In this document: in pieces, positions 52,128-62,631 of the stretch
Position numbering within the stretch: position 1 is the first letter of the stretch
Layout of the letters: every line of letters begins with the position of its first letter
Source: Campylobacteraceae bacterium
GTDB lineage: Bacteria; Campylobacterota; Campylobacteria; Campylobacterales; Sulfurovaceae
NCBI GenBank assembly: GCA_027056485.1
Contig: JALUKQ010000088.1
Span: 1 to 64,000, forward strand
Direction: 5' to 3'
DNA length: 64,000 nucleotides
Translations under genes and position numbers: made by a program
Notes under the pieces: generated by a model
Databases searched by the model: none
What the model was told of the DNA's origin: nothing
What the model saw: the letters and a program-made list of their open reading frames with translations, nothing else

Positions 52128-53501
52128 TTAGTTTTCTCTTAGAAAATCATCTTCGATTCTAACAATATCATCTTCACCCGTATATTCACCTACTTGTGCT
52201 TCAATCAGTACAACTGGTATTTTACCTTCATTTTCTAATCTATGTATCTCTCCCATCTTAATATATGTAGACTCATTTGGTCGTATAAGCTTCTTCTTAT
52301 CACCAACCGTTACCGTTGCCGTACCACTTACTACTATCCAATGCTCATTTCTATGAAAATGTTTTTGTAAGGAGAGTCTTTTACCTTGGTTAACAATAAT
52401 TCTTTTAATCTTATATTGTGATGTAGAGAGTAAAACCTCATACGTTCCCCATGGTCTATGTGCTAGAGTATGAACCTTTGTTAACTCAGAATTTTTCTTT
52501 TTTAACTCTGCTACTACATTTTTAACTTTTTGTGTAGACTCTTTTTTAGATATTAGCAAAGCATCTGCTGTATCAATAATAACCAAATCTTCTATATCTA
52601 TAGTTGCCACTTGTTTATTAGATATAATAAGATTATTCGAAGAGTCAATAGATATTGCTTTAGAATCCAAAGGAGTCATATCTTCAATTTCATTAGATAG
52701 AGCGTTAAAATCACCTAAATCACTCCACATTATATCAGACGGAATCACTTTTACTCTATCAGACTTCTCCATTACAGCATAATCAATACTATCTTCTGGA
52801 ATATTTAACATATCATCTGTTTTAATTTTAAACTGCTTATCTGAAATATTCAACTTTTTAGCAAAAGCTATTTCTGATGTTTTATATATTTCTGGTGAAT
52901 ATTTTTTTAGTTCTTCTAAAAAAACTCTTGCTTTAAACATAAACATCCCACTATTCCAATAGTAATTTCCTTTTTCCAAATAAGATTTTGCTGTTTCTAA
53001 GTCTGGCTTCTCTTTAAAACTTTTAACATCAAGACCTTCTGCCTCAATGTAACCAAAACCAACTTCTGGATATGAAGGTGTAATTCCAAACGTAACTAAG
53101 TTGTCTTTTTCAACTTCACTCTTAGCTTTTAAAATTACTTTTTTATATGCTTCTTCATCTTTAATTAGGTGGTCAGAAGGTGTAACTAAAACAATCTCTT
53201 CTTTATCTAATGCCATACAAGCCAATGCAATTGCTGGAGCTGTATTTCTACCTACAGGTTCCAACATATAAGCTGATATATTGTTATTTAATAAAACCTC
53301 TTCTTCTTGCTCCAATGCTAAGAAATACTGTTCACTATTTGAAACAATAAAATTTGAATCACAAAGAAGAGAATTTCGCTTTAATGTAAGCTGAAAGAGA
53401 GATCTGTCATTAAATAACTTAATAAACTGTTTTGGATATAATGACCTACTTAAAGGCCAAAGTCTGGTTCCTGAACCACCACACAAAATAATATTTATCA
53501 T
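52128..53501 (-). CDS. manC: Mannose-1-phosphate guanylyltransferase / mannose-6-phosphate isomerase
   Basis: A 457-residue two-domain enzyme. The N-terminal nucleotidyltransferase has CGGSGTRLWPLSR and FKEKP; the C-terminal cupin isomerase domain has KHFHRNEHWIVVSGT. It supplies GDP-mannose for the fucose branch. The ATG at 53501 was chosen because AGGTGA sits 7 bases before it; a GTG four codons upstream overlaps that site. It heads the minus-strand sugar-nucleotide operon. Confidence 0.93.
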   Translation of the reverse strand: MINIILCGGSGTRLWPLSRSLYPKQFIKLFNDRSLFQLTLKRNSLLCDSNFIVSNSEQYFLALEQEEEVLLNNNISAYMLEPVGRNTAPAIALACMALDKEEIVLVTPSDHLIKDEEAYKKVILKAKSEVEKDNLVTFGITPSYPEVGFGYIEAEGLDVKSFKEKPDLETAKSYLEKGNYYWNSGMFMFKARVFLEELKKYSPEIYKTSEIAFAKKLNISDKQFKIKTDDMLNIPEDSIDYAVMEKSDRVKVIPSDIMWSDLGDFNALSNEIEDMTPLDSKAISIDSSNNLIISNKQVATIDIEDLVIIDTADALLISKKESTQKVKNVVAELKKKNSELTKVHTLAHRPWGTYEVLLSTSQYKIKRIIVNQGKRLSLQKHFHRNEHWIVVSGTATVTVGDKKKLIRPNESTYIKMGEIHRLENEGKIPVVLIEAQVGEYTGEDDIVRIEDDFLREN

Positions 53502-53769
53502 ATTTTTTATCACCTATATATTTTAAATTCTTTCTAATTATACATTAAACTTTATTCTTATCAATCAATAAGTAAAAATATTTTTTAAATTTTATATATT
53601 ATTATTTTAAATGATTTTATTAAAATTTTCTGTGTTACTTAGCTGTCTTTAATTATAACCCCAATATTCTTAATAAATGTTAAAAAATAATTAAATTGAT
53701 TAATAAAGAATTAACTAATTAAAGTATATACTCCCTTAATTATTTTTGCATATCCTATAAAGGTTTTTT

Positions 53770-55719
53770 ATGAAACTACATCCAAATATTAAGTATAGAA
53801 GTGATATTGATGGACTTCGTGCAGTTGCAGTTTTAAGTGTTATTTTATTTCATATCAATTCAACTTGGATTCCAGGTGGTTTTCTTGGTGTTGATATATT
53901 TTTTGTAATTTCAGGATACTTAATCACTCTTATTTTAACAAAAGAGATAGATTCTACAAATAAAATAAGTATAACTAACTTCTATAAACGTCGTATAAAA
54001 CGGATTATTCCTGCTCTACTCTTTGTTCTTATTCCTACAATAATTATAGGTTTTATACTATTTACTCCTGATGATTTTTTATCTCTATTAAAATCATCCA
54101 TTTGGTCATTCTTTTCTGCTGCTAATATATATTTTTTCTCTTCAATTGATACAGGATACTTCGCTACTGGTAGCAATGAATTACCTCTACTTCATCTTTG
54201 GTCACTAGGAGTAGAAGAACAATTCTATATTCTTTGGCCATTTATTGTACTGTTTCTTTTGACTTATATATCATCAATAAAAAAGCGTATTTTGATTATA
54301 AGTACGATATTTTTGATATCATTAATAGGGGCACAGCTAATTATTGTTGAAAATCATTCATTTGCATATTATATGTTACCCACCCGTGCATGGGAACTAT
54401 TAAGTGGAGCTACTGTAGCACTACTTGTTCATAATGGATTTAGAAAAAGTAATACAACAAATGAAATTATGGCAATAATTGGAATAGTTGCTATTTTATT
54501 AGGTTTTATCTTCGTATCTGAATCAGACCCTATTCCAGGACTAGCAGCACTTCCTACTATTTTAGGGACATCTCTATTGATTCTATCTGGTATATCTTAC
54601 CGTACTTATGTTGGTCGCATATTATCCGTTAAAGCTTTTGTAGGTATAGGACTGGTATCCTACTCTGCATATTTATGGCATTGGCCAATTCTTGCATTTT
54701 TAAGATATTCTATGATTGATATTAATCTAAATATTACAATTATTGTTCTCATTCTTACCTTTATATTAGCAACCATCAGTTACTTTTTTATTGAAACACC
54801 TTTACGAAAAAATAATTTTAATACCAAAAAAGTATTTATAAGATATTTTATAATTCCTGCAGTTATTCTTGGTACATTATCTACACTTTTTATAAAAGTA
54901 ATTGAGCATAGACCATCTTGGGTTTACTCTGAAAAGAAACTGGATAAAGCATTTCTTGTACTTCCAAATCATAAATATAACTATAGTTGTTTATTTACTG
55001 AGTTTACAACAGACGCATATACAGAAGATAGATGTGTTTATCCAAAAAAGAATAAACCTACTGTTTTACTGATGGGTGATTCAAATGCTGCACACTACAT
55101 AGGTATGATACGGGTATTTTCTGACCATTATGGATTTACGACTAGAAATGCTTCACAAAGTGCATGTCCACCAGTTTTTAATAATAAAGAGTATTCTTGG
55201 ATAGATAAAAAATATGCAAAAGGTTGCTTGACTTACCGAAATACAATTTTAGATGAAGCAATACAATACGATACAGTTATTGTTGGTGGTAACTGGCCAG
55301 CATATGATTATAAAGAATTTAAAGAAGCTTTCAGTCAAAGTATTGATACTTTAGCCAAAAAAGTCAACAAAGTTATAATTCTCGGGAAAGTACCCATCAT
55401 GAATAATTACAGTAAAGATTGTGCCCAGAGATCAATTAAAATGCCATGGATAGAGTGTACAGAAAATTTCCATAGTACAGGAAGAGAAGTCTCTATTAAT
55501 AAATTTATTAAAAAATTAACTGAAAAGTACTCTAATGTATCTTACTTTACTATCAAAAATCAAACATGTAAAGGTAAAGAGTGTTCTCCTTATCTAGAAA
55601 ATAAGCCTCTTTACTATGACAATGGACACTTAAGTATGAGTGGGTCAAAACTAATCGGTGAGATTATGCTAAAAAATAGTGATCCAATGCTAAAAGTATT
55701 TGAAGAGATAAATAAATAA
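53770..55719 (+). CDS. OafA/YrhL-type acyltransferase with SGNH domain
   Basis: A 649-residue protein. The N-terminal acyltransferase-3 domain has about ten membrane helices (to about residue 380) with the motif YRSDIDGLRAVAVLSVILFH and the conserved GVDIFFVISGYL. It is followed by a periplasmic SGNH-hydrolase-like domain with LLMGDSNAAHY (about 433) and a late DNGHLS. It probably adds acetyl or another acyl group to the polysaccharide. It is divergent from manC. Confidence 0.9.
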   Translation: MKLHPNIKYRSDIDGLRAVAVLSVILFHINSTWIPGGFLGVDIFFVISGYLITLILTKEIDSTNKISITNFYKRRIKRIIPALLFVLIPTIIIGFILFTPDDFLSLLKSSIWSFFSAANIYFFSSIDTGYFATGSNELPLLHLWSLGVEEQFYILWPFIVLFLLTYISSIKKRILIISTIFLISLIGAQLIIVENHSFAYYMLPTRAWELLSGATVALLVHNGFRKSNTTNEIMAIIGIVAILLGFIFVSESDPIPGLAALPTILGTSLLILSGISYRTYVGRILSVKAFVGIGLVSYSAYLWHWPILAFLRYSMIDINLNITIIVLILTFILATISYFFIETPLRKNNFNTKKVFIRYFIIPAVILGTLSTLFIKVIEHRPSWVYSEKKLDKAFLVLPNHKYNYSCLFTEFTTDAYTEDRCVYPKKNKPTVLLMGDSNAAHYIGMIRVFSDHYGFTTRNASQSACPPVFNNKEYSWIDKKYAKGCLTYRNTILDEAIQYDTVIVGGNWPAYDYKEFKEAFSQSIDTLAKKVNKVIILGKVPIMNNYSKDCAQRSIKMPWIECTENFHSTGREVSINKFIKKLTEKYSNVSYFTIKNQTCKGKECSPYLENKPLYYDNGHLSMSGSKLIGEIMLKNSDPMLKVFEEINK

Positions 55720-55735
55720 GATTTTTTATATAAAA

Positions 55736-56902
55736 TTACTTTTTTAATAATACCTTTATAGATAACATAGAAATAATCACTTCAAGAAGACTAGCTAGAA
55801 TAACAGCATAGTAATCAAAGTTGTCTATCATCCCTTTCTCTACCCCAATGGTTGCAATAGCAATCATTAGTGTTAAGGGCATGGAGAGGGCAAAGCCACT
55901 TAAAAGAGCATTTCTCTTTCCTATTAGCGTTACTAAAGTATAAGAAGCCAATACTCTTATTAAAAACATCAATCCCAATAAAGTTACTGTAGTTATTAAA
56001 ACTTGAGGTATAAAAATATTCTCTAAGTCAAATGAAGCTCCAACATGAATAAAAAATATAGGTACCAAAAATCCAAATCCAAAACTTGACATTTTCTCTT
56101 CAAGGGTATGCTTATGATGAAAAAATGTAGAGATAAAAAGTCCAGCAATAAAAGCACCAAAAGCCAACTCTAAATGCAACTGTTTCATAATAGCAATCAT
56201 AATAAAAAAAAGTCCCATAGCCAATCTTAAATCTTGATACTTTCCATCATCATGAGGCATTAATGTAGTTTTAAATTCAGGATACCACCAAAAAAGTACT
56301 CTAAAAAAAATATACAGTGCTATTATAACCACCATAAAGCCAAAAAGCTGAACAATTTTATAAAACAATTCTTCTCCAAAACCAACTAAACTAGATGCTT
56401 CAAAGATGGTCAAAGCTAAAATACTAATAACCTCTCCTATGGTTCCCACCAAGAAAGCTATCTTTATCCATCTCTCTTCTTTTCCGTACTCCTTAGATAG
56501 GGTAGCTAAGATTCCTATAGATATAAGGGGTAAAACTACAATTAATATCAGATGTAAATGAAAAAGCAAACCAAACAGTAATGCCAAACCCCAAAGAATT
56601 AATACAAAGTATAGAGATTGCATAATATAAACTTTAGGCATTTTCATAATACTTTTTAGATTAACTTCTAATCCTGCTAAAAACATCAAATATAAAAATC
56701 CAATTTGTGCCACCAGTTCAAAGTTACTCTCTTTAGCTTCTAATATTCCTAAAAAAGCTAAAAGAGAACCTACCATAATTTCTATAGGTGCGGTAGGGAG
56801 ACGAAACAGTCTTGATAAATGGGGAGAGAGTACTAAAATTAATGATAGTGTTAAAATAGAAACAACTATAGAATTACTCATGACAAGATGTTGCCACTCC
56901 AT
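55736..56902 (-). CDS. Kef/CPA2-type cation/proton antiporter
   Basis: A 388-residue protein with about 11 membrane helices, including LPTAPIEIMVGSLLAFLG and LAFGAFIAGLFIST, typical of CPA2 exchangers. It lacks the C-terminal RCK/TrkA-N domain of KefB/C. The start overlaps the bioB stop region; an internal ATG at 56881, overlapping the bioB end, is also possible. The ion is unknown. Confidence 0.85.
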   Translation of the reverse strand: MEWQHLVMSNSIVVSILTLSLILVLSPHLSRLFRLPTAPIEIMVGSLLAFLGILEAKESNFELVAQIGFLYLMFLAGLEVNLKSIMKMPKVYIMQSLYFVLILWGLALLFGLLFHLHLILIVVLPLISIGILATLSKEYGKEERWIKIAFLVGTIGEVISILALTIFEASSLVGFGEELFYKIVQLFGFMVVIIALYIFFRVLFWWYPEFKTTLMPHDDGKYQDLRLAMGLFFIMIAIMKQLHLELAFGAFIAGLFISTFFHHKHTLEEKMSSFGFGFLVPIFFIHVGASFDLENIFIPQVLITTVTLLGLMFLIRVLASYTLVTLIGKRNALLSGFALSMPLTLMIAIATIGVEKGMIDNFDYYAVILASLLEVIISMLSIKVLLKK

Positions 56903-57722
56903 ATCCTAACTGCTCTAACATTTGTCTATCTTTCATAGGAGCATCACCAACTGTAGTTAAGTAGTTACCAATAACCATAGAGTTAGCTCCTGCTTCAAAC
57001 ATAAGCTCTTCACAGCCATCAAAAAGAAGTTCACGTCCAGCTGCAACCATAAGAAGTCTATTATCACCCAAAAGACTTCTTGCTTTTTTTACTATCTCTA
57101 AAGCTTCATTACGTGAGATATTTCTACTCTTTATAGGTAAAGCTTCATTTGGATGATAAAAATTTAATGGGGTTGACTCAGGATTTAGTGAGGCAATAGC
57201 ATTCAAAAGAGATTCTCTGTCTTCAGCAGACTCACCCATACCAAAAATACCACCCGTACAGAGCTGCAATCCAACCTCTTTTGCATTTTGACAAGTTTCA
57301 TAACGCTCAGACCATGCATGTGTGGTACAAATGGTCTTATAATAGTTTTCCGAAGTTTCAAGATTATGATTATAACTATCTATTCCATGCTCTTTTAAGT
57401 ACTTTAACTGCTCAGTATTTGCAGTACCATTACAGGCAATGAGATTAATATTATCAACTTCTGCTTTAATCGCCTCTGCAGCTCTGGCTACAAAATCAAC
57501 TTTTTTATCATCTAAACCTTTACCTGCTGTCACCAAACAGTAACCCAAAGCACCATGAGACTTTGCTCTTTTTGCTTCTTTAACAATAGTATCAATAGAC
57601 TTATAATTATAACGTTCTATATCAGCATGATAACGTACACTCTGTGTACAAAACTTACAATCTTCTAGGCAAGTACCAGACAAAATATTATTGATGGCAC
57701 ATAAAAATATCTCTTTTTTCAT
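56874..57722 (-). CDS. bioB: Biotin synthase
   Basis: A 282-residue radical SAM enzyme with the cluster motif CLEDCKFC and the downstream segments TAGKGLDDKK and YNHNLETS, as in BioB. It inserts sulfur into dethiobiotin. At about 280 residues it is shorter than the E. coli enzyme (346), as usual in this phylum. The ATG at 57722 was preferred to a GTG two codons earlier. It overlaps the antiporter gene. No other bio gene is nearby. Confidence 0.92.
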   Translation of the reverse strand: MKKEIFLCAINNILSGTCLEDCKFCTQSVRYHADIERYNYKSIDTIVKEAKRAKSHGALGYCLVTAGKGLDDKKVDFVARAAEAIKAEVDNINLIACNGTANTEQLKYLKEHGIDSYNHNLETSENYYKTICTTHAWSERYETCQNAKEVGLQLCTGGIFGMGESAEDRESLLNAIASLNPESTPLNFYHPNEALPIKSRNISRNEALEIVKKARSLLGDNRLLMVAAGRELLFDGCEELMFEAGANSMVIGNYLTTVGDAPMKDRQMLEQLGYGVATSCHE

Positions 57723-57800
57723 AAACACATTATAATAGAGTTTACTGAATTATGGGCGTAAGATAGATAATAATATCTTGAAATACCTCATCTTATATTA

Positions 57801-59663
57801 TTACTTAACAACTCTCTTTTCATCAAAATAAATTTCATGATTATCTGCCGTTCCCCATTTTTTAAACATTGCATTATTTGTCACCATACCAGGATGGTAA
57901 TCCATACCAAAAATCAATTGTGTGACTTCACTATTTGTAGGTGTATGTTGTATTGATTCATCTATGTTTAAATAAGTTTTATAATTACCTTTTCCTTTTC
58001 GTATTTTTAGAATATTATTAGCATTCTTTTGCCATATAAAATTATTATTTTGTAATGTTATATATGAACTATCTCCTTCTATTCTCTTTTTCTCTTTAGA
58101 TGTAATTCTTCCTATTATTTTCCAATAACGATTTTTATCTCGTCCATAACCTAAAAATCTATTATTTTTTAAAATATGCCGTCCTATATCTCCATCTTTA
58201 TAATCAGCAATAATTAAAGCATTACTATAGATGGGAGTATCTAACGAGACACTTTTATTGTAACAGCAAGGCAATATATTTTTTGTTGCACGTTTAGTAT
58301 AAAGTCCAATATTATCAGCAATAGTAATATTGTCAGAGTTAGCAGAGGTAAAGGCTCCTTGTGTAGCATTGTAAACAACATTATGGTGAATATATATATT
58401 ATGAGAATCATCATCTGTTATAATCCCCCCTCCATATAATGCTTCACCAATATTCTCACTCCCTGCTATAATATTATGATGAATCTCTCCTATTTTCCCC
58501 ACTAACATAGATACTCTTCTAAGATTTATATAATCCATAGCCAATGATTTTTTATATTTATCCTTCTTTGTCCACTTTGGATTATATGGTGCATCACTTC
58601 TATCAATAAGATTATAGGCTATCTCCAATTTATTGATATTTTTAGCTCCACTTACTACAAATACATGTCGAGACAACTTTTTACTACTTATCTCTTGACA
58701 TGTTTTATTAGATACAGCATGGTTTTTTACTTTATTATATTTTATTTCAATATTTTTAACAGAATGAAGTATAACAGGATGAAGTACTCTATCAAAAAAG
58801 TTCCCTTCTATAATTACAGTATCTACCTCGTTAATATAAATAGCTTGTGCATCTATATTCTCAAATTTTGAAGCTCTAATAACAACAGTTTGATTTTTCC
58901 CTACTTTTCCTTTAATTGTAATAGTTGAACGAGTCGTTGGGTCTCCTGAAAAATATCTATTTTCTATAATAAGCTTTTGATTAACTTGTGTCAAAAGATG
59001 CGTATATCTATTTTTATATCCTATACCTTTATAGTTTGTTTTTTTTAAATTTTCAGTATATTGATACTTATTATGACCTTTCCTTTTAGGAATACCTCCT
59101 ACACTAATAGTATCTTTCTCTTTTTCAAAAGTTTTTTTCTTATTACTATCTACTTTATCTATTCTAATATCTCTTGCACTTGCATAGTTCCACCCTTGGG
59201 TGCTGCGTAAAGATAAATAAGAGGTTGAAGCAGTAGCAGTAAATTCAAACGCTATACTTTTTTCTTTTGAACCAACAACTTTTTCACTACTGTAATTAGA
59301 AACAACAGATGGACTAGGAACCTTATCATCTATTGTTATATATGATGCAGCAATATGACTAAAGTTTTCCTTCTTACTAACATCAGTACCCAATAAAATA
59401 GCTGTTACATTATAACGTTGACCAATCTCTGTGGAAAAGCTTTGATATATTCCCCCTCTATTCTCTGTATTTGCAGAATAGATATAGGTATGATTATTAT
59501 AATCTCGTTTACTTACACTAAAGGATTCTCCCAATTTACTCCATTTATTTTGGCTTAGACTAAGTATATTATTCAAAAATATAGTATTATTTATCATTGC
59601 AGCATTGCTAAATATTGAAAAGCATATTAACCCTAGGATAGTATTTTTAAATCGGAACATCAA
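57801..59663 (-). CDS. Secreted right-handed beta-helix protein, possibly a polysaccharide lyase
   Basis: A 620-residue protein with a signal peptide (1-22), an N-terminal beta-sandwich like a carbohydrate-binding module (about 35-170: IYQSFSTEIGQRYNVTAIL) and a parallel beta-helix (about 230-520: FENIDAQAIYINEVDTVIIE, then IEIKYNKVKNH). Its repeats and an early IEN-x-x-F turn resemble PL6-type alginate or chondroitin lyases, but no catalytic Lys/Arg pair can be confirmed by eye. It lies close to the polysaccharide locus and may trim or bind that polymer. Confidence 0.6.
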   Translation of the reverse strand: MMFRFKNTILGLICFSIFSNAAMINNTIFLNNILSLSQNKWSKLGESFSVSKRDYNNHTYIYSANTENRGGIYQSFSTEIGQRYNVTAILLGTDVSKKENFSHIAASYITIDDKVPSPSVVSNYSSEKVVGSKEKSIAFEFTATASTSYLSLRSTQGWNYASARDIRIDKVDSNKKKTFEKEKDTISVGGIPKRKGHNKYQYTENLKKTNYKGIGYKNRYTHLLTQVNQKLIIENRYFSGDPTTRSTITIKGKVGKNQTVVIRASKFENIDAQAIYINEVDTVIIEGNFFDRVLHPVILHSVKNIEIKYNKVKNHAVSNKTCQEISSKKLSRHVFVVSGAKNINKLEIAYNLIDRSDAPYNPKWTKKDKYKKSLAMDYINLRRVSMLVGKIGEIHHNIIAGSENIGEALYGGGIITDDDSHNIYIHHNVVYNATQGAFTSANSDNITIADNIGLYTKRATKNILPCCYNKSVSLDTPIYSNALIIADYKDGDIGRHILKNNRFLGYGRDKNRYWKIIGRITSKEKKRIEGDSSYITLQNNNFIWQKNANNILKIRKGKGNYKTYLNIDESIQHTPTNSEVTQLIFGMDYHPGMVTNNAMFKKWGTADNHEIYFDEKRVVK

Positions 59664-59711
59664 TTCTCATTTCATTTGTTATATTAAATTAGACTAAATA
59701 AAGATTAAAAT

Positions 59712-60230
59712 TTAAATATCTATCTCTCTACTCTGCCATGCATCTTTTGAGAGTTCTCGAAAATAGTGCTTCACCCTATAGGAATCATCAACTATTTCAA
59801 TAACTGCACACTCAGTTAAAGGTTTTTCTCTTGCACATACTTCACCAGGGTTTAAATAAAGCGTATCTTCTGTTTTTGAACACTCAAACATATGCGTATG
59901 CCCAGAGATAACAATGTCAGTATCAGAAGAGAGATAATAAGGCATATGCATTATTTTCATTTTATGCTCTTTTATTTTAAAATAATAAGGCTCTTGATAA
60001 ATATTATATTTGTTTTGAAGAGAAATTAAGTTTGCATCATTATTTCCATAGACACAAACATAAGGAACAGGAGCATCTTCTAGCATTTGGAGATGCTCTT
60101 CAAGCATAATATCTCCTGCATGAAGAAGATAATCCACATCAAGACTCGAAAGATGCTCTATCGCCTCTTGGTGTAGGGTGGTCTGAGTATGACTATCAGA
60201 GAGTATACCGAGCTTAAGACTCTTTTTCAT
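59712..60230 (-). CDS. YfcE/MJ0936-type metallophosphoesterase
   Basis: A 172-residue enzyme with the full set of metal-binding motifs: GILSDSHTQ, HAGDIM, YGNNDA, SGHTHMFE and NPGEV. This group hydrolyses phosphodiesters, often 2',3'-cyclic nucleotides, with Mn2+. It overlaps the end of topA by 17 bases, so the two are co-transcribed. Confidence 0.9.
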   Translation of the reverse strand: MKKSLKLGILSDSHTQTTLHQEAIEHLSSLDVDYLLHAGDIMLEEHLQMLEDAPVPYVCVYGNNDANLISLQNKYNIYQEPYYFKIKEHKMKIMHMPYYLSSDTDIVISGHTHMFECSKTEDTLYLNPGEVCAREKPLTECAVIEIVDDSYRVKHYFRELSKDAWQSREIDI

Positions 60231-62481
60231 TCTTTTCTTTTTGCTCTTCTTTTGACTCAGGTAATCCTTTGAGTTTATCTTCTGGTACAGGCTCTTTAAA
60301 TTTACACTTTTTCTCTATACATTCATAAACTTCTCCTGTTTTTAAAACCTTATGCACTATCATACTTTCACACTCTGGACACTTACGCTCTTGAGGTTCA
60401 CCATTTGAGATAAAACGACATTTAGGGTAGTTAGAACAACCGTAAAACTTACCACGTTTTCCCTCTTTTTCATGTAATTTAGAGCCACATTTAGGACAAG
60501 GAACACTCAGCTCTCTTGGGGGGACTAAGGGTTGTGCATTTTTACATTTTGGATAAGCTGAACAAGCATAGAATTTACCACGACGGCTATCTTTTATAAC
60601 CATCATCTCTCCACATTTTTCACATGGTCTATCTGTTTTTTCAGGTTCAGGAGGAGCATTTCCTTCTAAGTCAGTTGTATATTTACATTTTGGAAAGTTT
60701 CCACAAGCAATAAACTCACCAAAACGACCTTTCCTTCTAAGAAGCTCGTGTCCACACTTAGGACACATCTCTCCTGTAGGAATCGCCATCTTCTTGCTCT
60801 TTATCTTCTCTTTGCCATCTACAATTTTTTTCATAAATGGATCATAAAAATCAGATAAAACTTTTTGCCAATCCAACTTACCTTCATCTACCTCATCAAG
60901 TTTTGCTTCCATGTTTGACGTAAATGCAGAATCAACTATTTCAGAAAAATATTCTTCTAACATCTCAATAACCGTAAAAGCAACTTCTGTAGGATGTATT
61001 CTTTTCTTTTGAATTTCAATATATTTTCTAGTTTGAAGGATTGTGATAGTAGGAGCATAAGTACTTGGTCGTCCAATTCCCAATGACTCCAATTTCTTAA
61101 TAAGACTCGCTTCATTATAACGTGCTGGTGGCTCTGTAAAGTGTTGCTCTGGTTTAATGTCATCTAAAATAACCTTCTGACCTTTTTTAAGTTCTGGTAA
61201 AAGCTTATCTTTCTCATTATAGCCTGTTACTTTATAAAAACCATCAAAAAGAAGTTTTCTACCACTTGCTTTAAAAGTAGACTTCTCACCTTTAAAAAGA
61301 AGTGTTTGGGATTCAAGTCTGGCTTCTGTCATTTGACAAGCTAAGAAACGGTTATAGATTAAACGGTAAAGTTTAAACTCATCTGCACCCAAATAATCTT
61401 TTGCAATCAGTGGAGTAAAGTCAACCATCGTAGGACGTATCGCTTCATGAGCCTCTTGAGCTCCTTTTGACTTGGTATTATAATTTTTAGCTTTAGATGG
61501 AAGATAATCATCTCCAAAATTACTTTGAATATAATCTCGAGCATTCTCAACTGCTTCTTTAGCTAGGTTTAAACTATCAGTTCTCATATAAGTGATGACA
61601 CCCATATTTCCTTTATCTGTCTTAACACCTTCGTAAAGTTTTTGAGCTACCATCATAGTCTTTTTAGGTGAAAAACCAAGCTGTGTCGACGCACTTTGCT
61701 GAAGAGTAGAAGTCATAAATGGTGATGGAGTTTTACTTTTACGCTCTTTCTTTTCCAAAGATTCAACTATAAAGTTCTCTTTAACAGCAGATTGGACAAT
61801 TTCCGTTGCCATCGCTTCATTTTTAATACTCATCTTATCTACTTTGTTACCATTAAAAGAGTAGATACTGGAATCTATATTCTTTTCAAACAGACCATCT
61901 ATAGTCCAAAATTCTTCAGGTTTAAAAGCTTTTATTTCACGTTCTCTATCGATAACAATTTTAAGTGTTGAACTCTGAACACGTCCTGCACTCAAGCCCT
62001 TTTGAATTTTACTTGCTAAAAGTGGTGAAAGTTTATACCCAACAATTCTATCAAGAAGTCGTCTTGCTTGTTGTGCATTGATAGAGTCCATATCTAATTT
62101 TCTTGGATTATCTAGTGCATGCTGTATAGCTGTTTTAGTAATTTCATGAAAAACAATTCTAGGTAAAGATTCTGGCTCTTTCTTAATTGCCATAGCAATA
62201 TGATAACCAATAGCTTCTCCCTCACGATCCTCATCGGTCGCAATATAGATAGTTTCTGCATCTTTTGCTAATTTTTTTAACTCTTTTACAACAGGGTTGA
62301 CATCTCTAGGGATAGAGTACTTAGGTATAAAGGTACCATTTTCATCTACCGTGATACCAAATGAACTTTTAGGTAAATCACGAATATGCCCTTTTGAAGC
62401 AACTACCTTATAATTTTTTCCAAGAAAAGCAGAGATAGTTCTAGCTTTTGCTGGGGATTCTACAATAATCAAATTTTTCAT
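60214..62481 (-). CDS. topA: DNA topoisomerase I
   Basis: A 755-residue type IA topoisomerase starting at the ATG before KNLIIVESPAKA. An upstream in-frame start would add 22 residues without homology. The Toprim domain has TDEDREGEAI, and the catalytic Tyr is in GVITYMRTDS. The C-terminus carries four Cys4 zinc ribbons (CPKCG, CEKCG, CPKCG and CPEC types) between about 600 and 740. It relaxes negative supercoils. Confidence 0.95.
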   Translation of the reverse strand: MKNLIIVESPAKARTISAFLGKNYKVVASKGHIRDLPKSSFGITVDENGTFIPKYSIPRDVNPVVKELKKLAKDAETIYIATDEDREGEAIGYHIAMAIKKEPESLPRIVFHEITKTAIQHALDNPRKLDMDSINAQQARRLLDRIVGYKLSPLLASKIQKGLSAGRVQSSTLKIVIDREREIKAFKPEEFWTIDGLFEKNIDSSIYSFNGNKVDKMSIKNEAMATEIVQSAVKENFIVESLEKKERKSKTPSPFMTSTLQQSASTQLGFSPKKTMMVAQKLYEGVKTDKGNMGVITYMRTDSLNLAKEAVENARDYIQSNFGDDYLPSKAKNYNTKSKGAQEAHEAIRPTMVDFTPLIAKDYLGADEFKLYRLIYNRFLACQMTEARLESQTLLFKGEKSTFKASGRKLLFDGFYKVTGYNEKDKLLPELKKGQKVILDDIKPEQHFTEPPARYNEASLIKKLESLGIGRPSTYAPTITILQTRKYIEIQKKRIHPTEVAFTVIEMLEEYFSEIVDSAFTSNMEAKLDEVDEGKLDWQKVLSDFYDPFMKKIVDGKEKIKSKKMAIPTGEMCPKCGHELLRRKGRFGEFIACGNFPKCKYTTDLEGNAPPEPEKTDRPCEKCGEMMVIKDSRRGKFYACSAYPKCKNAQPLVPPRELSVPCPKCGSKLHEKEGKRGKFYGCSNYPKCRFISNGEPQERKCPECESMIVHKVLKTGEVYECIEKKCKFKEPVPEDKLKGLPESKEEQKEKNEKES

Positions 62482-62631
62482 ATATACTCTACACCCATCC
62501 AATAATTTTTTGAATTGTAACAGATTTTTTTGATAAATAGCAACCATTATTAACGATAAATATCAAAAAGACTCATGATTAATCCATCTTTTGCTATACT
62601 TATGCCTAAAAATAGGGAGAATACAATAGTC

